A stretch of 64,000 nucleotides of DNA from Erythroxylum novogranatense (GCA_029891385.1 CM057225.1:13243060-13307059), one strand, 5' to 3'. Positions 34,760-48,744 are shown, counted from the first letter of the stretch. Notes: generated from the letters alone by a model not told the origin. A program made the numbers and translations.

Positions 34760-36960
34760 TCCATAATGGCTTATACACTTTTTGGTTCCAAAAGAAATCA
34801 ACTTTTATTCACTAAATACCCTATAAATTTAATTTCTAGCCTTATAGACTCACACTTATCCATCTTGACACACAGTAGATTCTTCTCATAACCATTCAAA
34901 CACCCATTGCAAATGAACTACGTGTCCATCCATAGAGTTACTATATACCGTAATATCATCAAGATATACCTTTATGAATTCATCTATAAACTCATTTCAT
35001 ACATTGTTTATTAGATTATAAAACACGACAAAGGCATTGGTTAAGCCAAAGGACCGGGCCAAATATCTATAAGCGATTTACCTAGTAACTCGTATGGGTT
35101 TTTGGGTCATCCTCCTTTGCAATTTTGACATACCAATAACTTAGTCAAAGGTCCAACTTTGAAAAATTAAAGCATTGCCCTATCATTAAAACAAATTCAT
35201 AATGTGCCATTTGCCTTCTTTTAGAAGAGGACAAGAGTGCCTGAGGAGCTTTTAAGGGCTACATAATACATATACCCTACCTCTAACAGTTCTTCAAATT
35301 GCTTCTGCAAATCTTCTAATTACAATAAAGACATCTAATATCATGAACATGCAAAGGGAATAAAACTAGGTTCTAACTCAATTTGATGACCAACTTCCCT
35401 CATTTGTGGTAGTTCTTTAGAGAATTAGGTTGGGATTACATCTTTGGAGGCTTATAGTATAGCAGCAATCTCATCTGGTAGTGCCATGACAAAATGCTTT
35501 CTTTCACTTTAATCATGATAACAAGGAATATATCCTCCTCATTTTTAAAACATTTTTCTACCATAATTATTAAGACTATATCAGATCTATGATTGTTACT
35601 GTTGCTTTTACTAATAAGATTGCAACATTTAATAAAATAAAAGGTTTTGCTTCTCCGTGAACATAATTCTACCCAAATATGGATATATCACTACCCTACG
35701 TTAAAGAATGAAGTATTATGTTAAGGATGACATTGAAATTAGCCAAAGAGATTACCATCATGTTTGTCTAGTCAATTCAACCTTCCACATTAGGTAAGCC
35801 ATTCTACGGATATCCCTTGCTTTTATATTTACCATTTTTAGCTATTTAGTACTCTTGTTCACCTTCAATCCAATCTTGGAAACTAATTTGTTTTTTATTA
35901 ATGTGTGCGTAAAACCAATATCAACCATTGTAGCAATATATGTACATTAACCATTAATTCTAACAAAGAAGCATGGTTAGTACTTACCTCACCCAAAATA
36001 ATGTTAAATAACTAGAGTGGATTCACCAATAATGTTGCATCACTCTCTGTTTCATGTTCAGTCACTATAGTATTGGGTTTCTCCCATTTGGCACATTCAA
36101 TTCAAAGTGAGGACCATTGTAAATTAAGAAACCAATATCCTTATTGTTTTTTGGCCTATTAGACAAATCCCCATTTCCATTTACCTTTTCTTTCACTTTA
36201 TCATTTTGTATCTATTTCCCCTTATACTAGAGCTCGCCATTGTCATACTTCTATTTATCCTTATACTTTGACAAATTTAAGGTGCCTATTAGTTATTTAT
36301 CTTTGTTTAAACACAAATCAACCAATTGATCAATAACTATAATCTTTGGCACATTTTTTAAACAATTCAATATATGCATAAGTTTGTAGTCCAAACAAAT
36401 TTAAATAATTTATCTTCTTGAAATATTTTATGAGTATCCAACATTAAAAAACTGAATCCCTTCACATAATTATGAACGAAATCATCCTATCATAATTTTT
36501 GTAACAATTCACGAACAATCTATAATGTATTATAGGAAAGGAATTGTTCCTTCAATTCATGAAACAATACTTTCCATATATCAATTTGTTACCTCTTAGC
36601 ATTCAAATCATCATCTATCCAAGCTCTCCACGGCTTTGTATTTGGCATATTATACCAAATACTTGCTTGTTAGTATGACTTTATCACCTTCAAAAACTCT
36701 TGCAACATCAAAGTACTATTACACATCTGAAGAAATTTTTTCAGTGCCTCAGCATTAAGAGCAACATTAAAATACTTTGAATTACAAACATTCAAATAGG
36801 ACCAATTTATGTCACCCTTTAGGGTAAAAATGTTTTGCAGTATAATCAAGCTATCTTTTAGCACACCCTTTCTCTAGTTACCATATCAGAAATGTCATCT
36901 AAATAGCAATGTCAAGTTGATCTAGGCATGTAGTATAGCATGATCTTTCAAAATAGGACC
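34760..36960 (-). pseudogene. Decayed Ty3/gypsy gag-protease-RT
   Basis: Seen on the minus strand by frame-hopping: a knuckle-like GFLIYNGPHF near 36090-36130; a protease-like HTLISKKLVSKIGLKV or similar near 35880-35930; QKQFEELLEVGYMY near 35280; SFGLTNAFVVFYNLINNV near 35000-35060; and VYLDDITVYS near 34960. This is the order gag, protease, RT of chromovirus-type gypsy. Nearly every 30 codons there is a stop or shift, and conserved glycines and aspartates are often lost, so it is an old relic. The minus frame at 36670-36864 belongs to its gag side. Confidence 0.75.
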
Positions 36961-36980
36961 TAAGTCATACTTTGAATGAG

Positions 36981-37974
36981 TAAGGCGATGTTTGGCAAAT
37001 AAGTTATCAGTTATTTTTTAGCTTATTGATTAAAAGTTAACTTTTTGACCATCTTAAAAAGCTATTGATGTGTTTAGTAAATGACTTATTAGTTAGCTTA
37101 TTTAACCCCAATAAGTTGATTTCTAAAAGCTTCATAAGAGAAGCTTTTGGAATTAGCTATTTGTCTAAAGACAGTATTGCCCTTCACTTTACTCTCTACT
37201 TTTGGTCTTTGTGTTGTCAAAGTTAGCTTTTTTTATCGTACAATTATATGGTGAAATTTGGAAAAATATAATAAAGGGGTTAATTAAACTTTTAATCTTT
37301 GTTTAATTTTATAATATTAGTTTACATTTAAAAATATAATAATATTAAGTTTTGAATATAAAGAGTCACATCAAATTAATTTTAGTATATGACTACTATA
37401 TATCGTATCTATGTCATACTATAATTATAGACATTTTAATTTATTAAATAATAAAATTTATACATATTATATGAAAATTTCTAATATGGTGTAGTTCGTT
37501 GCATCCTTAATATTAATGAAGAATTTAACGTTGAATTATTATTATTATTATTATTATTATTGTTGTTGTTGTTGTTGTTGTTCTTTGCTATCTGCTCATT
37601 GTTGTTGTTGTTGCTTATTGTTGTTGTTGTTACTTCTTCTTTGTTTTATTATTATTATTATTATTATTATTATGTTTTCATTAAGTTATAAACTTAATTT
37701 TATAAAATTAAATATCTAAATCTAAATTCTTATAAAAATATTCAACGAAATATTAAATAATATAATATTCATGTAATTTTTTAAAAAAATCATGCCCCTA
37801 TAAGTCATTTTACACATAAACAATTTATACTAAATAAATAATTTTACCAAACATTTTTAATAAATAGCTTATATTATTCACTGGTCAAATCAGCTGATAT
37901 AATCAACTATTAGCTAACCGCTAACAGAATCAGCTAACAGCTAATGCAATTCGTTGTTTGCCAAACAGAGACTA
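36981..37974. mobile_element. MITE-like element with TGTTTGGCAAA ends
   Basis: Seen: left end TAAGGCGATGTTTGGCAAAT; right end, reverse-complemented, TAGTCTCTGTTTGGCAAAC. The inner flanks are also loosely inverted (AGCTTATT/AGCTAAT-type). Between them is AT-rich DNA with a TTA/TTG microsatellite. It interrupts the gypsy relic. I could not fix a clean target duplication, so the superfamily (hAT-like by end sequence) is uncertain. Confidence 0.55.
37537..37672 (+). repeat. Compound TTA/TTG microsatellite
   Basis: Seen: runs of TTA, then TTG, interrupted by CTTTGCTATCTGCTCA, then TTG and TTA again. The open frame across it (Tyr/Cys/Leu runs) is a by-product. Confidence 0.9.
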
Positions 37975-38061
37975 AGTCTTTCTCAAATTGTCTCCAAGTT
38001 CTGCCCACCAACCATTATGCACCACAAATGACTTCCATAATGATATGGTACCAATTGTCAT

Positions 38062-39022
38062 AAGTAAAACCTTGATAAATAAATATTTGATAAATTAATA
38101 ATCTCGATTAAATAATAATTTTATCCAGCTCGACTTGGGCTAATGGGATAAAATAATAACCTCGTTAAATGCATAAGATAATAGTTAAAAAAATTCCTTG
38201 AGACCCACTGAAAATATAAAATAATAATTCACTAAATAAGTATGAAAATTACATATATAATTCATAAAATAAAGCACTTCCTAAACAATTTTTATTTCAA
38301 ATTTTATGCTTTCCTAAAATATGTATCTATAGTCAATTGATTCTTCTTTTCATGCAAACTGAATTCAATTTCATCTTTAACTTTTTGGAGGGCATAAACT
38401 ACATTCGGCACATTCTTCTCATTTTGAAACAAGAAACTTTTCAAAGTCTCTACGGAAAAAAAAAAAAAAGATTCTTTAGGAGAAACGTGTGGTATAGCAT
38501 TACTATCATGTGAATCTTGATTGTCATTATCTTCTATACCCATACCCATTACTTCTTGAATAATTTCTTCATCTGTAGGCGATTCCATTAAAGCTTCATT
38601 TTTATTAGGATAATTCAGAATCTGCTCTACATTCATGGCATTTCTACAATATAAATTAGAAATAACTTCCTCTAATCTTTGAATGCCTTCAACATCACCA
38701 GTTTCTTCTTCTAATGTACCTGCATGCGCTCTATTTTGAATCACGCTAATCTAAGATTAATAAAATTATTTTTAACAAGATTAATAAACTTAGATACAAT
38801 GCACCATCATTAATTAATTGTTTATTTATTTTCTTTTCTTAGTTACGGAAAAAATTAATTATTATTTTGACAAATATAATGTAAAAATAAAAATTATTCT
38901 ATAATTAATAAATATTAATTTATCGATAAATTAATAAAATATCCATTTATAGATAAATTAATAACTCTGTATAAGATAATAATTTTCATATCCCAAAATA
39001 TTCATTTATAGAGGTTTTACTA
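38062..39022 (-). mobile_element. Pogo/Lemi1-like DNA transposon relic
   Basis: Seen: left end AGTAAAACCTTGATAAATAA; right end, reverse-complemented, AGTAAAACCTCTATAAATGA. Inverted similarity continues for some 50 bp (CTCGATTAAATAATAA and like blocks). TA dinucleotides border it. Family knowledge: plant pogo elements (Lemi1) and their Emigrant MITEs have CAGTAAAACCTCTATAAATT ends and a TA target. The 0.96-kb length and a C-terminal transposase remnant inside indicate an internally deleted copy. Confidence 0.8.
38304..38744 (-). pseudogene. Pogo-like transposase, C-terminal fragment with PCNA-box-like end
   Basis: Seen: an uninterrupted minus-strand frame of 146 codons with IQRLEEVISNLYCRNAMNVE, ILNYPNKNEALMESPTDEEI and a C-terminal QLTIDTYFRKA. 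Family knowledge: plant CENP-B/pogo-type transposases end in an acidic region after the DDE domain and carry LINYPNE..ESPTDEEI-like text. The QxxIxxYF pattern at the end matches a PCNA-interacting peptide, reported for pogo transposase. HTH and DDE domains are missing, so it cannot transpose DNA. It is unusual that this remnant has no stop codon. Confidence 0.75.
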
Positions 39023-42000
39023 TAGTTATTTTGAGGCTAAATTTTGCATAAAATCCCACTATGTTATAACCTAGTTCACACAATTTGACTCTCACTGTCA
39101 ATTTCACAAATACCTTAAAGGTGTCTTTTTGTATAACACCTTTTATGCATTTCACAATTTTTAGGACAAATAATTATGTGAAACATTAATAACAAGGTGA
39201 AGCTTTTCTTAATATGGAAGATGAGAAATATAAGTAATGTAAGGTTTAATGCAATCTAGATGTTTTCTGCACACTTTGCGCGCACATACACACTCACACA
39301 TGTAACCAACAATTCTAAAAGTTACATGCAGTTACAGCCCAAATTGTTAACAAATGTATCTGATTTCTATAGGGGACTACACAATTAGTTAGTGATTATT
39401 ATGTCCAGTACAAGCAAAGTGACTATTAAGAGAGACAAATGAATGATGATCGTCATAATTATCATAACTAAATTACCTGTCATATTAACTACCATTACAT
39501 GACAATCTTAAAGTTAAAGTGACCGTGGTCTCTCCTAAAGCCTTCACCAAATTGTCCAATTTCCTTCTAAAATATATTACTACCATCTTCGTTTTATTGT
39601 TCAATAAAATAATACTCATTTATCTTGCTATTAAATTCATCTAAATGCACAAAAGATTTCACAGTATATATAAAAATCAATAAAGGATTCACTTGTTGCA
39701 AAACAATTAATGTTAGAATATGGAAATAACTCATTTGAAGCAAGAAACTACAATGTTCAAATTGAGAAATCACATCAATAATAGCATTAATAAAATCTTA
39801 ATATTATTGTTTTGTAAATCTCATTCATTTTATACAATCCTAATAAAAGGGATTGGAGTAATAAGTTTATATTTATAAGAATAATTTACATGTTACTAAA
39901 ATCTAGATAGAATATATTGGTAAAATGTGAAGTTTGAATTTTAAAAGAAGATATATGGAGTTAGTATTTCTTTTATACATAAATAAATTATTAAGACTAT
40001 TAAAACATTTTTCCTTATGTTACATAATCTTAATAAAAAGGTTGGGATAATAATTTTGTTTAGTAAAGATTTTATTTATAAATATAATATATTACTAATA
40101 ATTATTTATAGCTTAATATTTTAGTTTTATGACTATTTAAAAATTATAAAATGTTTTGATGAAAGATTACGATAATGATTAATGCCTATGCATTTAGCGT
40201 TTACAATTGAGATCTTTCATATCCTAGTTAATATCGTAAAACAAAAAATTAAAAAAAAAATCAACTTTAAGAGGAAATTTTCGTTTATGGCTCAGTTACA
40301 TGCCTAAGAACCTTATAATGACTAAATTATCAGCCATTGAGGGAGTTCTATATGATACCATTGCATCTTGTTATAACCTGAAGCATGGCAATAGATACTT
40401 CTCTGTTATGTCTATTCGTTATAACACTAGTGGCTGGGGTTTTTCTTCATGGGCATAAACTTCTTGTTGCTTTATGCTACGACACCATAATAAAAAATAT
40501 AAAAAAAGACAGTTAGTTGAAACACAAGGCCCGTATGCAGCTGGAAGCTAACTACAATGTGCTCTTAAGCCACACACTGGCTCTGGCCCTTTTCGAGTAA
40601 TAGTGAAAGCTTCTGAAGACTGTTTTCTGAAGCACACCCCATGTGAGCACGCTGCCCTAGCGAGGTTTTGGATGTAAATGGTAGGGACGATTTGGCTTGA
40701 AAGAGAGAATCGACGGGGTCAATAGTATACTGTACAGTCAAAACATTGGAAATCTAACTCCTAATCTCCTGTCCTAACTCTCTCTGCCTGTAAAATACAA
40801 GGTAAGATTGCCAGGCACTTTTGATGAAAGAGATGGCATAGAAGTTAGTACTGCGCAGGTTTATATCTTTGTGGGGTACAACTCCACAACCCCTCTACCT
40901 GTCAGATAATTTTTTAGGCGCCAACCCACAATCATACAGGATTTGCCTCATCCTCTTCTTTCTGTTCTCTTTCGGGCCACCATTATTTTCTTTGCGTTGT
41001 ATTTTCCTACCTGACAAGACTTCCTGTTCCCGAAACTTTATAGAACTTGCATACCGACCTCCTTTTATAGCATTGTTAATCTTCCAATTTCCTTTTTGCA
41101 TATTCCTTTTACTGTTGTTAGGTTAAGGACCAGTAACAGAGCAAACAAGTACTAAAAGATCAGTCTTGCTTAACAGATAATAATGACAAAGAATGGTAGA
41201 GGATACTTTGTAACGAACTTCTAACTTGCACTTGCCAATTGCTTGTGATTTGTGGGATTGATGCAACTATTATACGAGTTTCTTCTGGTCCACATGACTC
41301 TCCGCTCATCTGCCATCTAAAACTTTGCTACAGTAATCTTAAATTTTGGACTTAATCGAAGATGAAAGGAAATGATTTGAGATAAGCTAGTGGACATAAA
41401 TGGATTTGCCTTGCATTTGAAAGAGATAGGCAAATGTGGAGGATAATAATTACCGAGTCACCTCACCCCTACGGAAACTTGTCTCGTGTCGGTTGTGGAC
41501 GAGTCTCGACTATCTAACGCCATTCACGTAGGGTTTAGGATTAACAAACATGTTTCCGTAAACCTCTGCAAGTTTTTCCTCTTTTGGCACACATAGTCCC
41601 TCTCTATATACATTCTTTCTTTGATATTATTGTATATGTGGACACTTCAGTTTTGCTTGTATGGGATCCTCCTACTCCCCATCAGCCCCATGGCCACTAC
41701 AGCTGCTCGAGATAGCTAATCATCCACTTGCTTTTCTGATTGAATTTTACAGGGTGAGTAAAAGGAAAAGAGTCCCCTGAGCAGGCTATAAGTCTCCACC
41801 AAGAAAATGATGAACAAACGTGTTCTCAAATTACTGGTCCTTTGCCTTTGGGAACCAAGCATTGAGCTGTCCGTTCCTTTTAACAACAAAATATCCATAG
41901 TTTCTGGAGCTCGGCTGGATACGTACATATCATTGGCATATATGTTTTTAATTTCATAAAATCCTAACGACTTCTCAATGTTGGCCAATAAACATGGTAA

Positions 42001-44912
42001 CTAAAAAGGTACCTGTCCCTTCTTTCCATTATTGATCACTAGTTAATAATGTTTTTACCTAACTCATGGAGCTACCTTACGTTGGCACCCATTGATTATG
42101 TGCTGGGACAAGTGCATTGAAACAAAGTGCTGCAGAATTCAATTAGTTTGGTGTGGGGTACTGATGTTGTTGCTGTTCTAACTCGTTAGCTGTTGTACAT
42201 ACAATTGGGACCTTCTGCGCATGCATGTGAACGTATGGAAGGTCTAAGCCAGTAAGTCATCAAAGTTTTTATCCTTTCTTCAGATGGGAAATTAAGATGG
42301 GATAACCATACTCGAGTATGTATGGTTATCGTTCAGCTGCAAGCTTTTCTTTTTTTTTTTAATTTAATAAAAACATATTTAGTTGAGTTATTTTTATTTT
42401 TATTTTTAGTTCTTCTAATTTTTATAACTTATGAAAATAATTAAAAATAAATTTTATGATATATTTTAATTTTATGATTAAATTTAAATTTATTTTTATT
42501 TTAAAGTTTTAGAATATTTTATAAAACAAATAACAAATATTTAATTATAAACAATGGCGCTAGTTTTGATAATTAAAATATAATAATAAATATCATTTAT
42601 TAAATAGTTTACTTATTTATTTTAATAAAAAACAATCACTTTTATTAATATTTATTAATAATATTGTACAAGAGATTAAAATAAGATTATTTACTTAGTT
42701 AATCATCAAATTAATTTATTTTAAGTTTTATTTACATTTAAATTATTATCAATAACAGAAGTACTTTATAAAATTCCTTTTCTTATATATTTCTTTTCTC
42801 AAATATATATATATATAAACACACATACGTTTATATATATATAAACACACATACGTTTCTAATCTCATGTAAAGTCGTCGTTAAAAATCTTAATCAATAG
42901 ATATTAATTTGTATTATATTTCATTGCTGGAATGGGTTGGAGTACCATATCTGCTTGTTAAGTTGGCACTCCGCCCTACCAATAGTCTCTAGTACTATAG
43001 TTTATTCAGTTTCGTAGTATTAAAATTGTACTTAAATTTTGAGCTTAAAAGTCACTTTTTTTTAAGTGTACACTTTCTTTGACCAAGAAGAATAACTGAA
43101 AACATCAAAACAAGGAAACAAACAAATGGAAGCATCATTATCGGATCGAAAACATCACGCTGACAACAGGTCCAATCAGCATTTGATGGTAAGGACAGGG
43201 GATTTCAATGCATGAAGGAGATAAGGGTATGCCCTACAATTTTAAGGGCATAGTAAAAAGATGGAAATTAGGTGCGGTGGCAACGTACTCACACTTTTAC
43301 AGGGTAATTGTTGCCTCTTCGAAGGACGACGTCCCTAAAGTTGCGGGATGAGGGGCGAGACAGATACTCCCCGTCCCTCGCTCTGCTACACTTTCCGGCG
43401 GAATTTGGACCAAGTTCCCATGCAACCTTATGTAAGGTAGGGGCCAACTTTCTCATCTTCCATTTTCTTCTTTCAAACCAATTAAAAAGAGGAGTCTTTT
43501 GTTTCTTTTTTTTAACTTTTCACTAGATTAATTAAATGTTATAGTAATCATTTAATTTATAAAGAAGTTGGTGAATTTGACAAACTAGCTTTATCCACTA
43601 ATGGAAGACTTAAAAGAGCTATAATAACGAATAAAACGTTTATAAGAAGGACAAAGGAAAAAAAAAGTATAATCTAAACTTTAAAATACAAATTAAACTC
43701 TAATATTTAACAATGTTTAATTTTAATTTTAATATTTTCTAGACGTTTAAAACAAGTTATCAATGGACAATCTGAACCTCGATTGGGCTCGATTAAATTT
43801 ATTTTTAATTTTTAAAATAAAAATGATATCATTTTATTATAACTTTCGAACTTGTAATCAAGTCAAACACAAGAAACTAATTCTAGCTCAAAACACGAAA
43901 AAAATTTTTAAAAAAGACATCTTTAGGTCGAGTCTATTGACTTTAAATAGAGTCAAGTTGAACTTTCTTTGTTATCCCTCACTCTTCTGTATCACATGAC
44001 ATATTAAACCCTACTAATAAATTTATAAAAATAAATTATGCATATTTGTTAGCATTACTTAAAGGGTTATGTTGTTAATTAAAATACTTAATTTCCTAAT
44101 TAACTAACTAATATGTCAACAACAATAATACTCAGTAGAAATCTTACTGGGACGTGAAAAATGAGGAGATTTAGTAGTACGTAGCTTTATCTCTAACTAG
44201 TAGAGATGTTATTTTTAAATGACCCACACGAACGAACAAAAATAAAAAAGAAAATAAATATTAAATAAAAGGAAAATTAAAAAGCCAAAAAGAAATTAAA
44301 ATTAGAATAAATAGATAAACATAATCATCATCATCATCGTCATAATAATAATAATAATAATAATAATAAAGTAAAATAAAATACAATAAAATAACTAATA
44401 TATAAATAATAGTAAAAATAAAATAATATTAATACTAATACTAATACTAATACTAATAGAAATACTAATAATAATAATAGTAATAATAATCATACTAACA
44501 TTAATAATCATAAACATAATAATAATAATAATAACCACACTAATGATAATAATAAAATGATGATGATGATGATTATTATTATTATTATTATACATAATTA
44601 CCATTTAGCTAACTACAATAGGTAAAAATTAAAAGATATTAGAGAATTACCATGATCTTTTTACGAGGGATCCGTTACTTGAATTATAATACGTCAAAGT
44701 TTTCTATTCTGGATTTCACATTTGGTAAGTTCGAACATTGTCATATCTATTTTTATCACCTCCCCTCGTTAATTCTTCTTAAGCTATCATAGTTTTCTCT
44801 TACAATCTCGAATTACAATCTTCTCGTTTTTTTCACGAGCATCTAACTAACTAATATGTTAAAACCCTAAATTATTATCAAACCCCTAATTTCTAGGAGA
44901 CTTCTATTTGCA
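39023..44912. other. Intergenic stretch, no convincing gene
   Basis: Seen: moderately GC-richer islands at 40560-40950, 41440-41700 and 43140-43460 lie within AT-rich DNA, but frames there are short and lack recognisable motifs or splice logic. A unit of about 27 bp (ATATAAACACACATACGTTT core) is tandemly duplicated at about 42804-42858. AAT/ATC microsatellite runs occur at 44323-44370 and 44430-44600. Minus frame 41716-41988 (90 codons) opens with ATG but I do not recognise it. Confidence 0.4.
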
Positions 44913-45278
44913 GCTTCTGCCAATGAGACTCTTGTCTTCTGTTTTGTTGAACCTCGCCATGCATTTCTTTTTCCTATACCATGCTACCTTGGGTGCGTGC
45001 ATTTTCTTTTGCTAGTAATCCAAGTTACTTGTTAATTATGCAAGAAATGTACGTTTCTCATCATTCTTATTTTAATGTTTTTCAAATTTAATCGTCATCT
45101 TAAGTGGAGAACTTGGGTTAAGATTGTACCTATTCAGTGTACACGCTCAAATGACTTCCAAATTACTGTGCTAGCTCTTGAACAAGCTCATCAAGAGTCA
45201 CAACATCGCAACTTAAAGGTTAAGGGTGTGTTGGTCACAGCCTTCAAATCTTTTGGGGACTACAATGAGCCATGGTAA
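44913..45278 (+). pseudogene. ACC synthase (ACS) gene fragment
   Basis: Seen: frame at 44913-44993 reads SANETLVFCFVEPRHAF and FPIPCYLG. After about 80 bp of unrelated sequence, 45090-45278 reads RHLKWRTWVKIVPIQCT, SNDFQITVLALEQAH and RNLKVKGVLVTAFKSFGD. Family knowledge: this order matches the region of plant 1-aminocyclopropane-1-carboxylate synthase from the ANE..F.LADPGDA.L.PTPYYPG block to VRGVLVTNPSNPLG. The NPSNPLG block reads AFKSFGD here and the PLP lysine region is absent. ACS makes the ethylene precursor ACC from S-adenosylmethionine; this piece cannot. It lacks a start and both ends of the enzyme, so it is a broken or captured fragment. Confidence 0.8.
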
Positions 45279-48200
45279 GTTGAATCTTCTTCCAAGTTTC
45301 ATTATTTCAAAAAGGATTCATTGACATTTCTCACTTCTACGCTAAAAAGTGATATTACACCTCATTAGATGCATGCTAACATACTTTGCTACAACAAAAA
45401 TCGTAAACAGAACATATAAGGGAAATGGTATGCCAGCTTTAGAATTATTTGGGACCCCATAGAAAGAGACGTAAGCTTAGTATAGTCATTCAATGTTGTT
45501 AGATGTGCTTCAATTTCATCCTACCGACACCAGTCGTCTTTCCTGGCACAAAGTTTGATTAAGACATAATGTTTACCTATTTTCACCAGGTGATGAAATA
45601 AGTCAATAACAAAAGTAATATTATATGGACCAACAAAATTTAAAGGCTAGCTAATAAATTTCCTATACACGAAATAGTTGAGCATTTTAAAAAGATTAAA
45701 TTTATAGTTTTCAACTTCTATTAAAACTTACTTAGCAACATAATTATATTTTATTTTTTATATAATTAACCAGTCTTATACACATAAATTTTATTATTTA
45801 GAGGAATTTGCTTTGGTAATTGAACAAAGTTTATTTTTTATATTTCTCGGGTTTAATTCTAAATTTCAACGTAGATCCAAAATGAGTAAGGTGAATATTA
45901 AAATCCATATACAAATGGTTATTACATGCATTCAAGTTTCTAAAGATGCACCTAATTAATTAATATGAGTTATACCAGATCATCTTGTCTACCAAAGACA
46001 AGAGTAGACAATATTTTAAGAAGCGTATGAAGGAAAATAAATTAAACATGTTAGTTGAGAATTAATAAAACCGAATGCCAGAAGAATTGGGATTGAGATC
46101 ACTTGGCCGATCAATGATTGGAAATTAAGCTAAGAAGTGCTGGCAAAGCATGTGAATTGTGGACAGTAACACTACATCGCCTCTTCCCCAAAGTTAATTT
46201 CTGAATAGCACATAATCCAAAGCAAAGATTCTTGTCTTAAACAATTTGTCCGCACATACCCTATTTAGTTTTTACAGTAACACGATAGTGCCATTTTCTG
46301 CTAAGTTTCTATCTTCATCAAAGAAAAAACATTACTAATTATATAGTCATTACTAATTATTATTATTATTAACAAAATATTTTTATCTATGATGTTGATA
46401 GTGATCAATGCTCACTAATACCTTTTTTCTATAATTCAAAGGCTATCTACTTAGGTTTATATATATTGCCAATGTGGAACTGTATGCGGATAGAATGAAA
46501 ACAAAAGGCAGTCCTATGAGATCTAAGAACTGAAGGATTAGATGTCTACTGATATTGTGAATCGAGTCTATACAGCGCACTACTGACTATAAGTGAAGGT
46601 TGATGATGGTAAAAGTTCTTCGTTTTATTTACTTTTCATATAGCTTGAACAGGATTGGTGGGAGTTAACGTTATCAGCCTAAAACTTGGATCTCGTTAGA
46701 TTTAACCTTGGATTGGTGAATGAAAAGAAAAAAGGGAACAGATTGACTAATCCCTGGCCTGATGATAAACTTACTTGGAATTTGATGAGATTAATATTAA
46801 TCCATAACAAATAGCTGCAGTTCTGATCTGTACTTTGGCGGTCAAAGCAGAAGCATTAAGAATTAAGGTATGAAAGATGCAAACAATATGCGAAGAGGAC
46901 AAGGAAGATTCAACAGTGATAAGGCAAGACACGACCAGATGTACACTTTGCCAGTTTTAGTTTTTAGTTGGTCTGACCCAGTTATCCAAGTTCAAGCAAA
47001 GCATGATTTTGGTTAAGGAATCAAAATGTGATAACTAAGTTTAATGGTTGGAGGTCTGATTGAATTGGCTGGCTTTTTGGATCTTGTGTCATGTCTTAAC
47101 TTTTATACTCTAGCATGAGGGCGAATTTTGCCAAGAGGATAGGCCTGGCTAGTGGCTGGCATGATTCTTTTGCTGGCGAGTAATTTGGAGGCAAAATTAA
47201 TTAACAGTGGGATTTTGGGAAAATTAATTAAAATTTTTGGTACTAGCCAGTGCTATCTAAAACAAGATAGTATCGACTGGTATTTAAATTCGATACGATC
47301 CATCCTTTATTTTGTACCCATTTTGGTCTGGTATGATATGTACTAATTGATACGTACCAATATTTATAATATTATTTTCAACTATTCTTATTGTTTTCTC
47401 GTTAATAGGATTCTGAATATTTTTGTTCAGAAATTTCAATCGACATTTTTCAGGTTCATATTTTTCCTTATTTAACGATTTTAATTTTTATTCAATTTGT
47501 AAGAATATGATTAAAAACATAAGTCAAAATTAAGTTACATTCTAACTGTTGTATACTAAACTTTTTTTTGGATTCGAAAAAACTTCATAGACGGCCAAAC
47601 GCAAGCACACTCTCGAGTACTAACCCACAAGACCACCCCATTGGCCAAGCGGCAAGAGACGTCATCATTGAGTACCAACTAGCTTCTCTATCTACAAGTA
47701 AATCCCGCTACTCCTGTGCTCTTATAAAAAAGGCTAGCATGGAGTCATACCTCTTGAGGGCATTGTATACTAAACACAATAATAAGAATCCACTCAATTT
47801 TTCTATTAAAATTCTTATAAGCATAGGTGAACATCTTTACTTGTTATAAATTTATTTTAAAAAAAATTATATTTTAAATTCATTTTACCATCCTGTTAAT
47901 AGAGAACCAAGAGGTCTTCCATTTCACTGGGATGCTCTGGTCAAAAGTATGGCACGTGATTCAGTGATTAAAATGAACACCAAGTAAATTGCTGCCACGT
48001 TTTTTATTCTATTAGGTTACCTCATCGATTAACGCAATAGGAGAGACAGTCTCATTTAATAAAAATTGTAAATAAAAAAAACTACTTTAATTTTCGACTC
48101 CTCTTTGTCATAAAGTCAAATGTCAAAATAGATCCATGTTTCACAGCGTTGAGTTATTTCACATTTTATTGGGATTTTAATTTTTAAAATAAAATAACAA

Positions 48201-48690
48201 CTTGTTTAATTATTAATTCCAATATATTTATATTTTGTCACTAACAATAATTACACATTGGGTGAAACTTAAAAAATATATTTTTTAATTAAATAAATTT
48301 ATTTCAATTTTTTAAAAATTATTTTATTTTATTGAAATAAATAATTTAAATTTTAACTTTTATTTAGATTTAATATTTATTTTAAATATTTTAATTATTA
48401 AATCAAATTTTATTTAAAATTTATATTTTGAAGATATTTTTTGAATTTAATATTTACTAATAATTAAATTTATTAAATTATTCATAATTCATATTAATAA
48501 TTATTTTAGTTAGTTAAATATACAATATTAAATTAAATTACTCATCATTCTTATTAATAATCAATATATTAAATAATTTAACAAAGTAAATTAGATTATG
48601 AAAAACATAAACAGAAAATAAAATTACTTTTTTAAGAAGTCAAAATCAAAAACAAAAATTAATAAAATCAAACAATTAATAAAATGTGAA
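45279..48690. other. Intergenic stretch, no gene seen
   Basis: Seen: AT-rich DNA with only short frames. Near 47240-47370 there is a patch of GGTACTAG/GATACG/GGTACCAA-like repeats that resembles the right end of the element at 62750-62901. The 93-codon frame at 47568-47849 spans a tRNA-like GGCCAAGCGGCAAGAGAC patch and is not taken as a gene. Confidence 0.35.
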
Positions 48691-48694
48691 AATA

Positions 48695-48698
<4 letters not shown>

Positions 48699-48744
<46 letters not shown>
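48699..48744. repeat. (AT)n microsatellite
   Basis: Seen: about 23 AT units upstream of the cyclin gene. Confidence 0.95.

Noticed and set aside
37516..37719. Tyr/Cys/Leu-run open frame
   Set aside because: Translation of a TTA/TTG microsatellite.
47568..47849. 93-codon frame
   Set aside because: No domain, no splice logic, and it spans a tRNA-like repeat patch.
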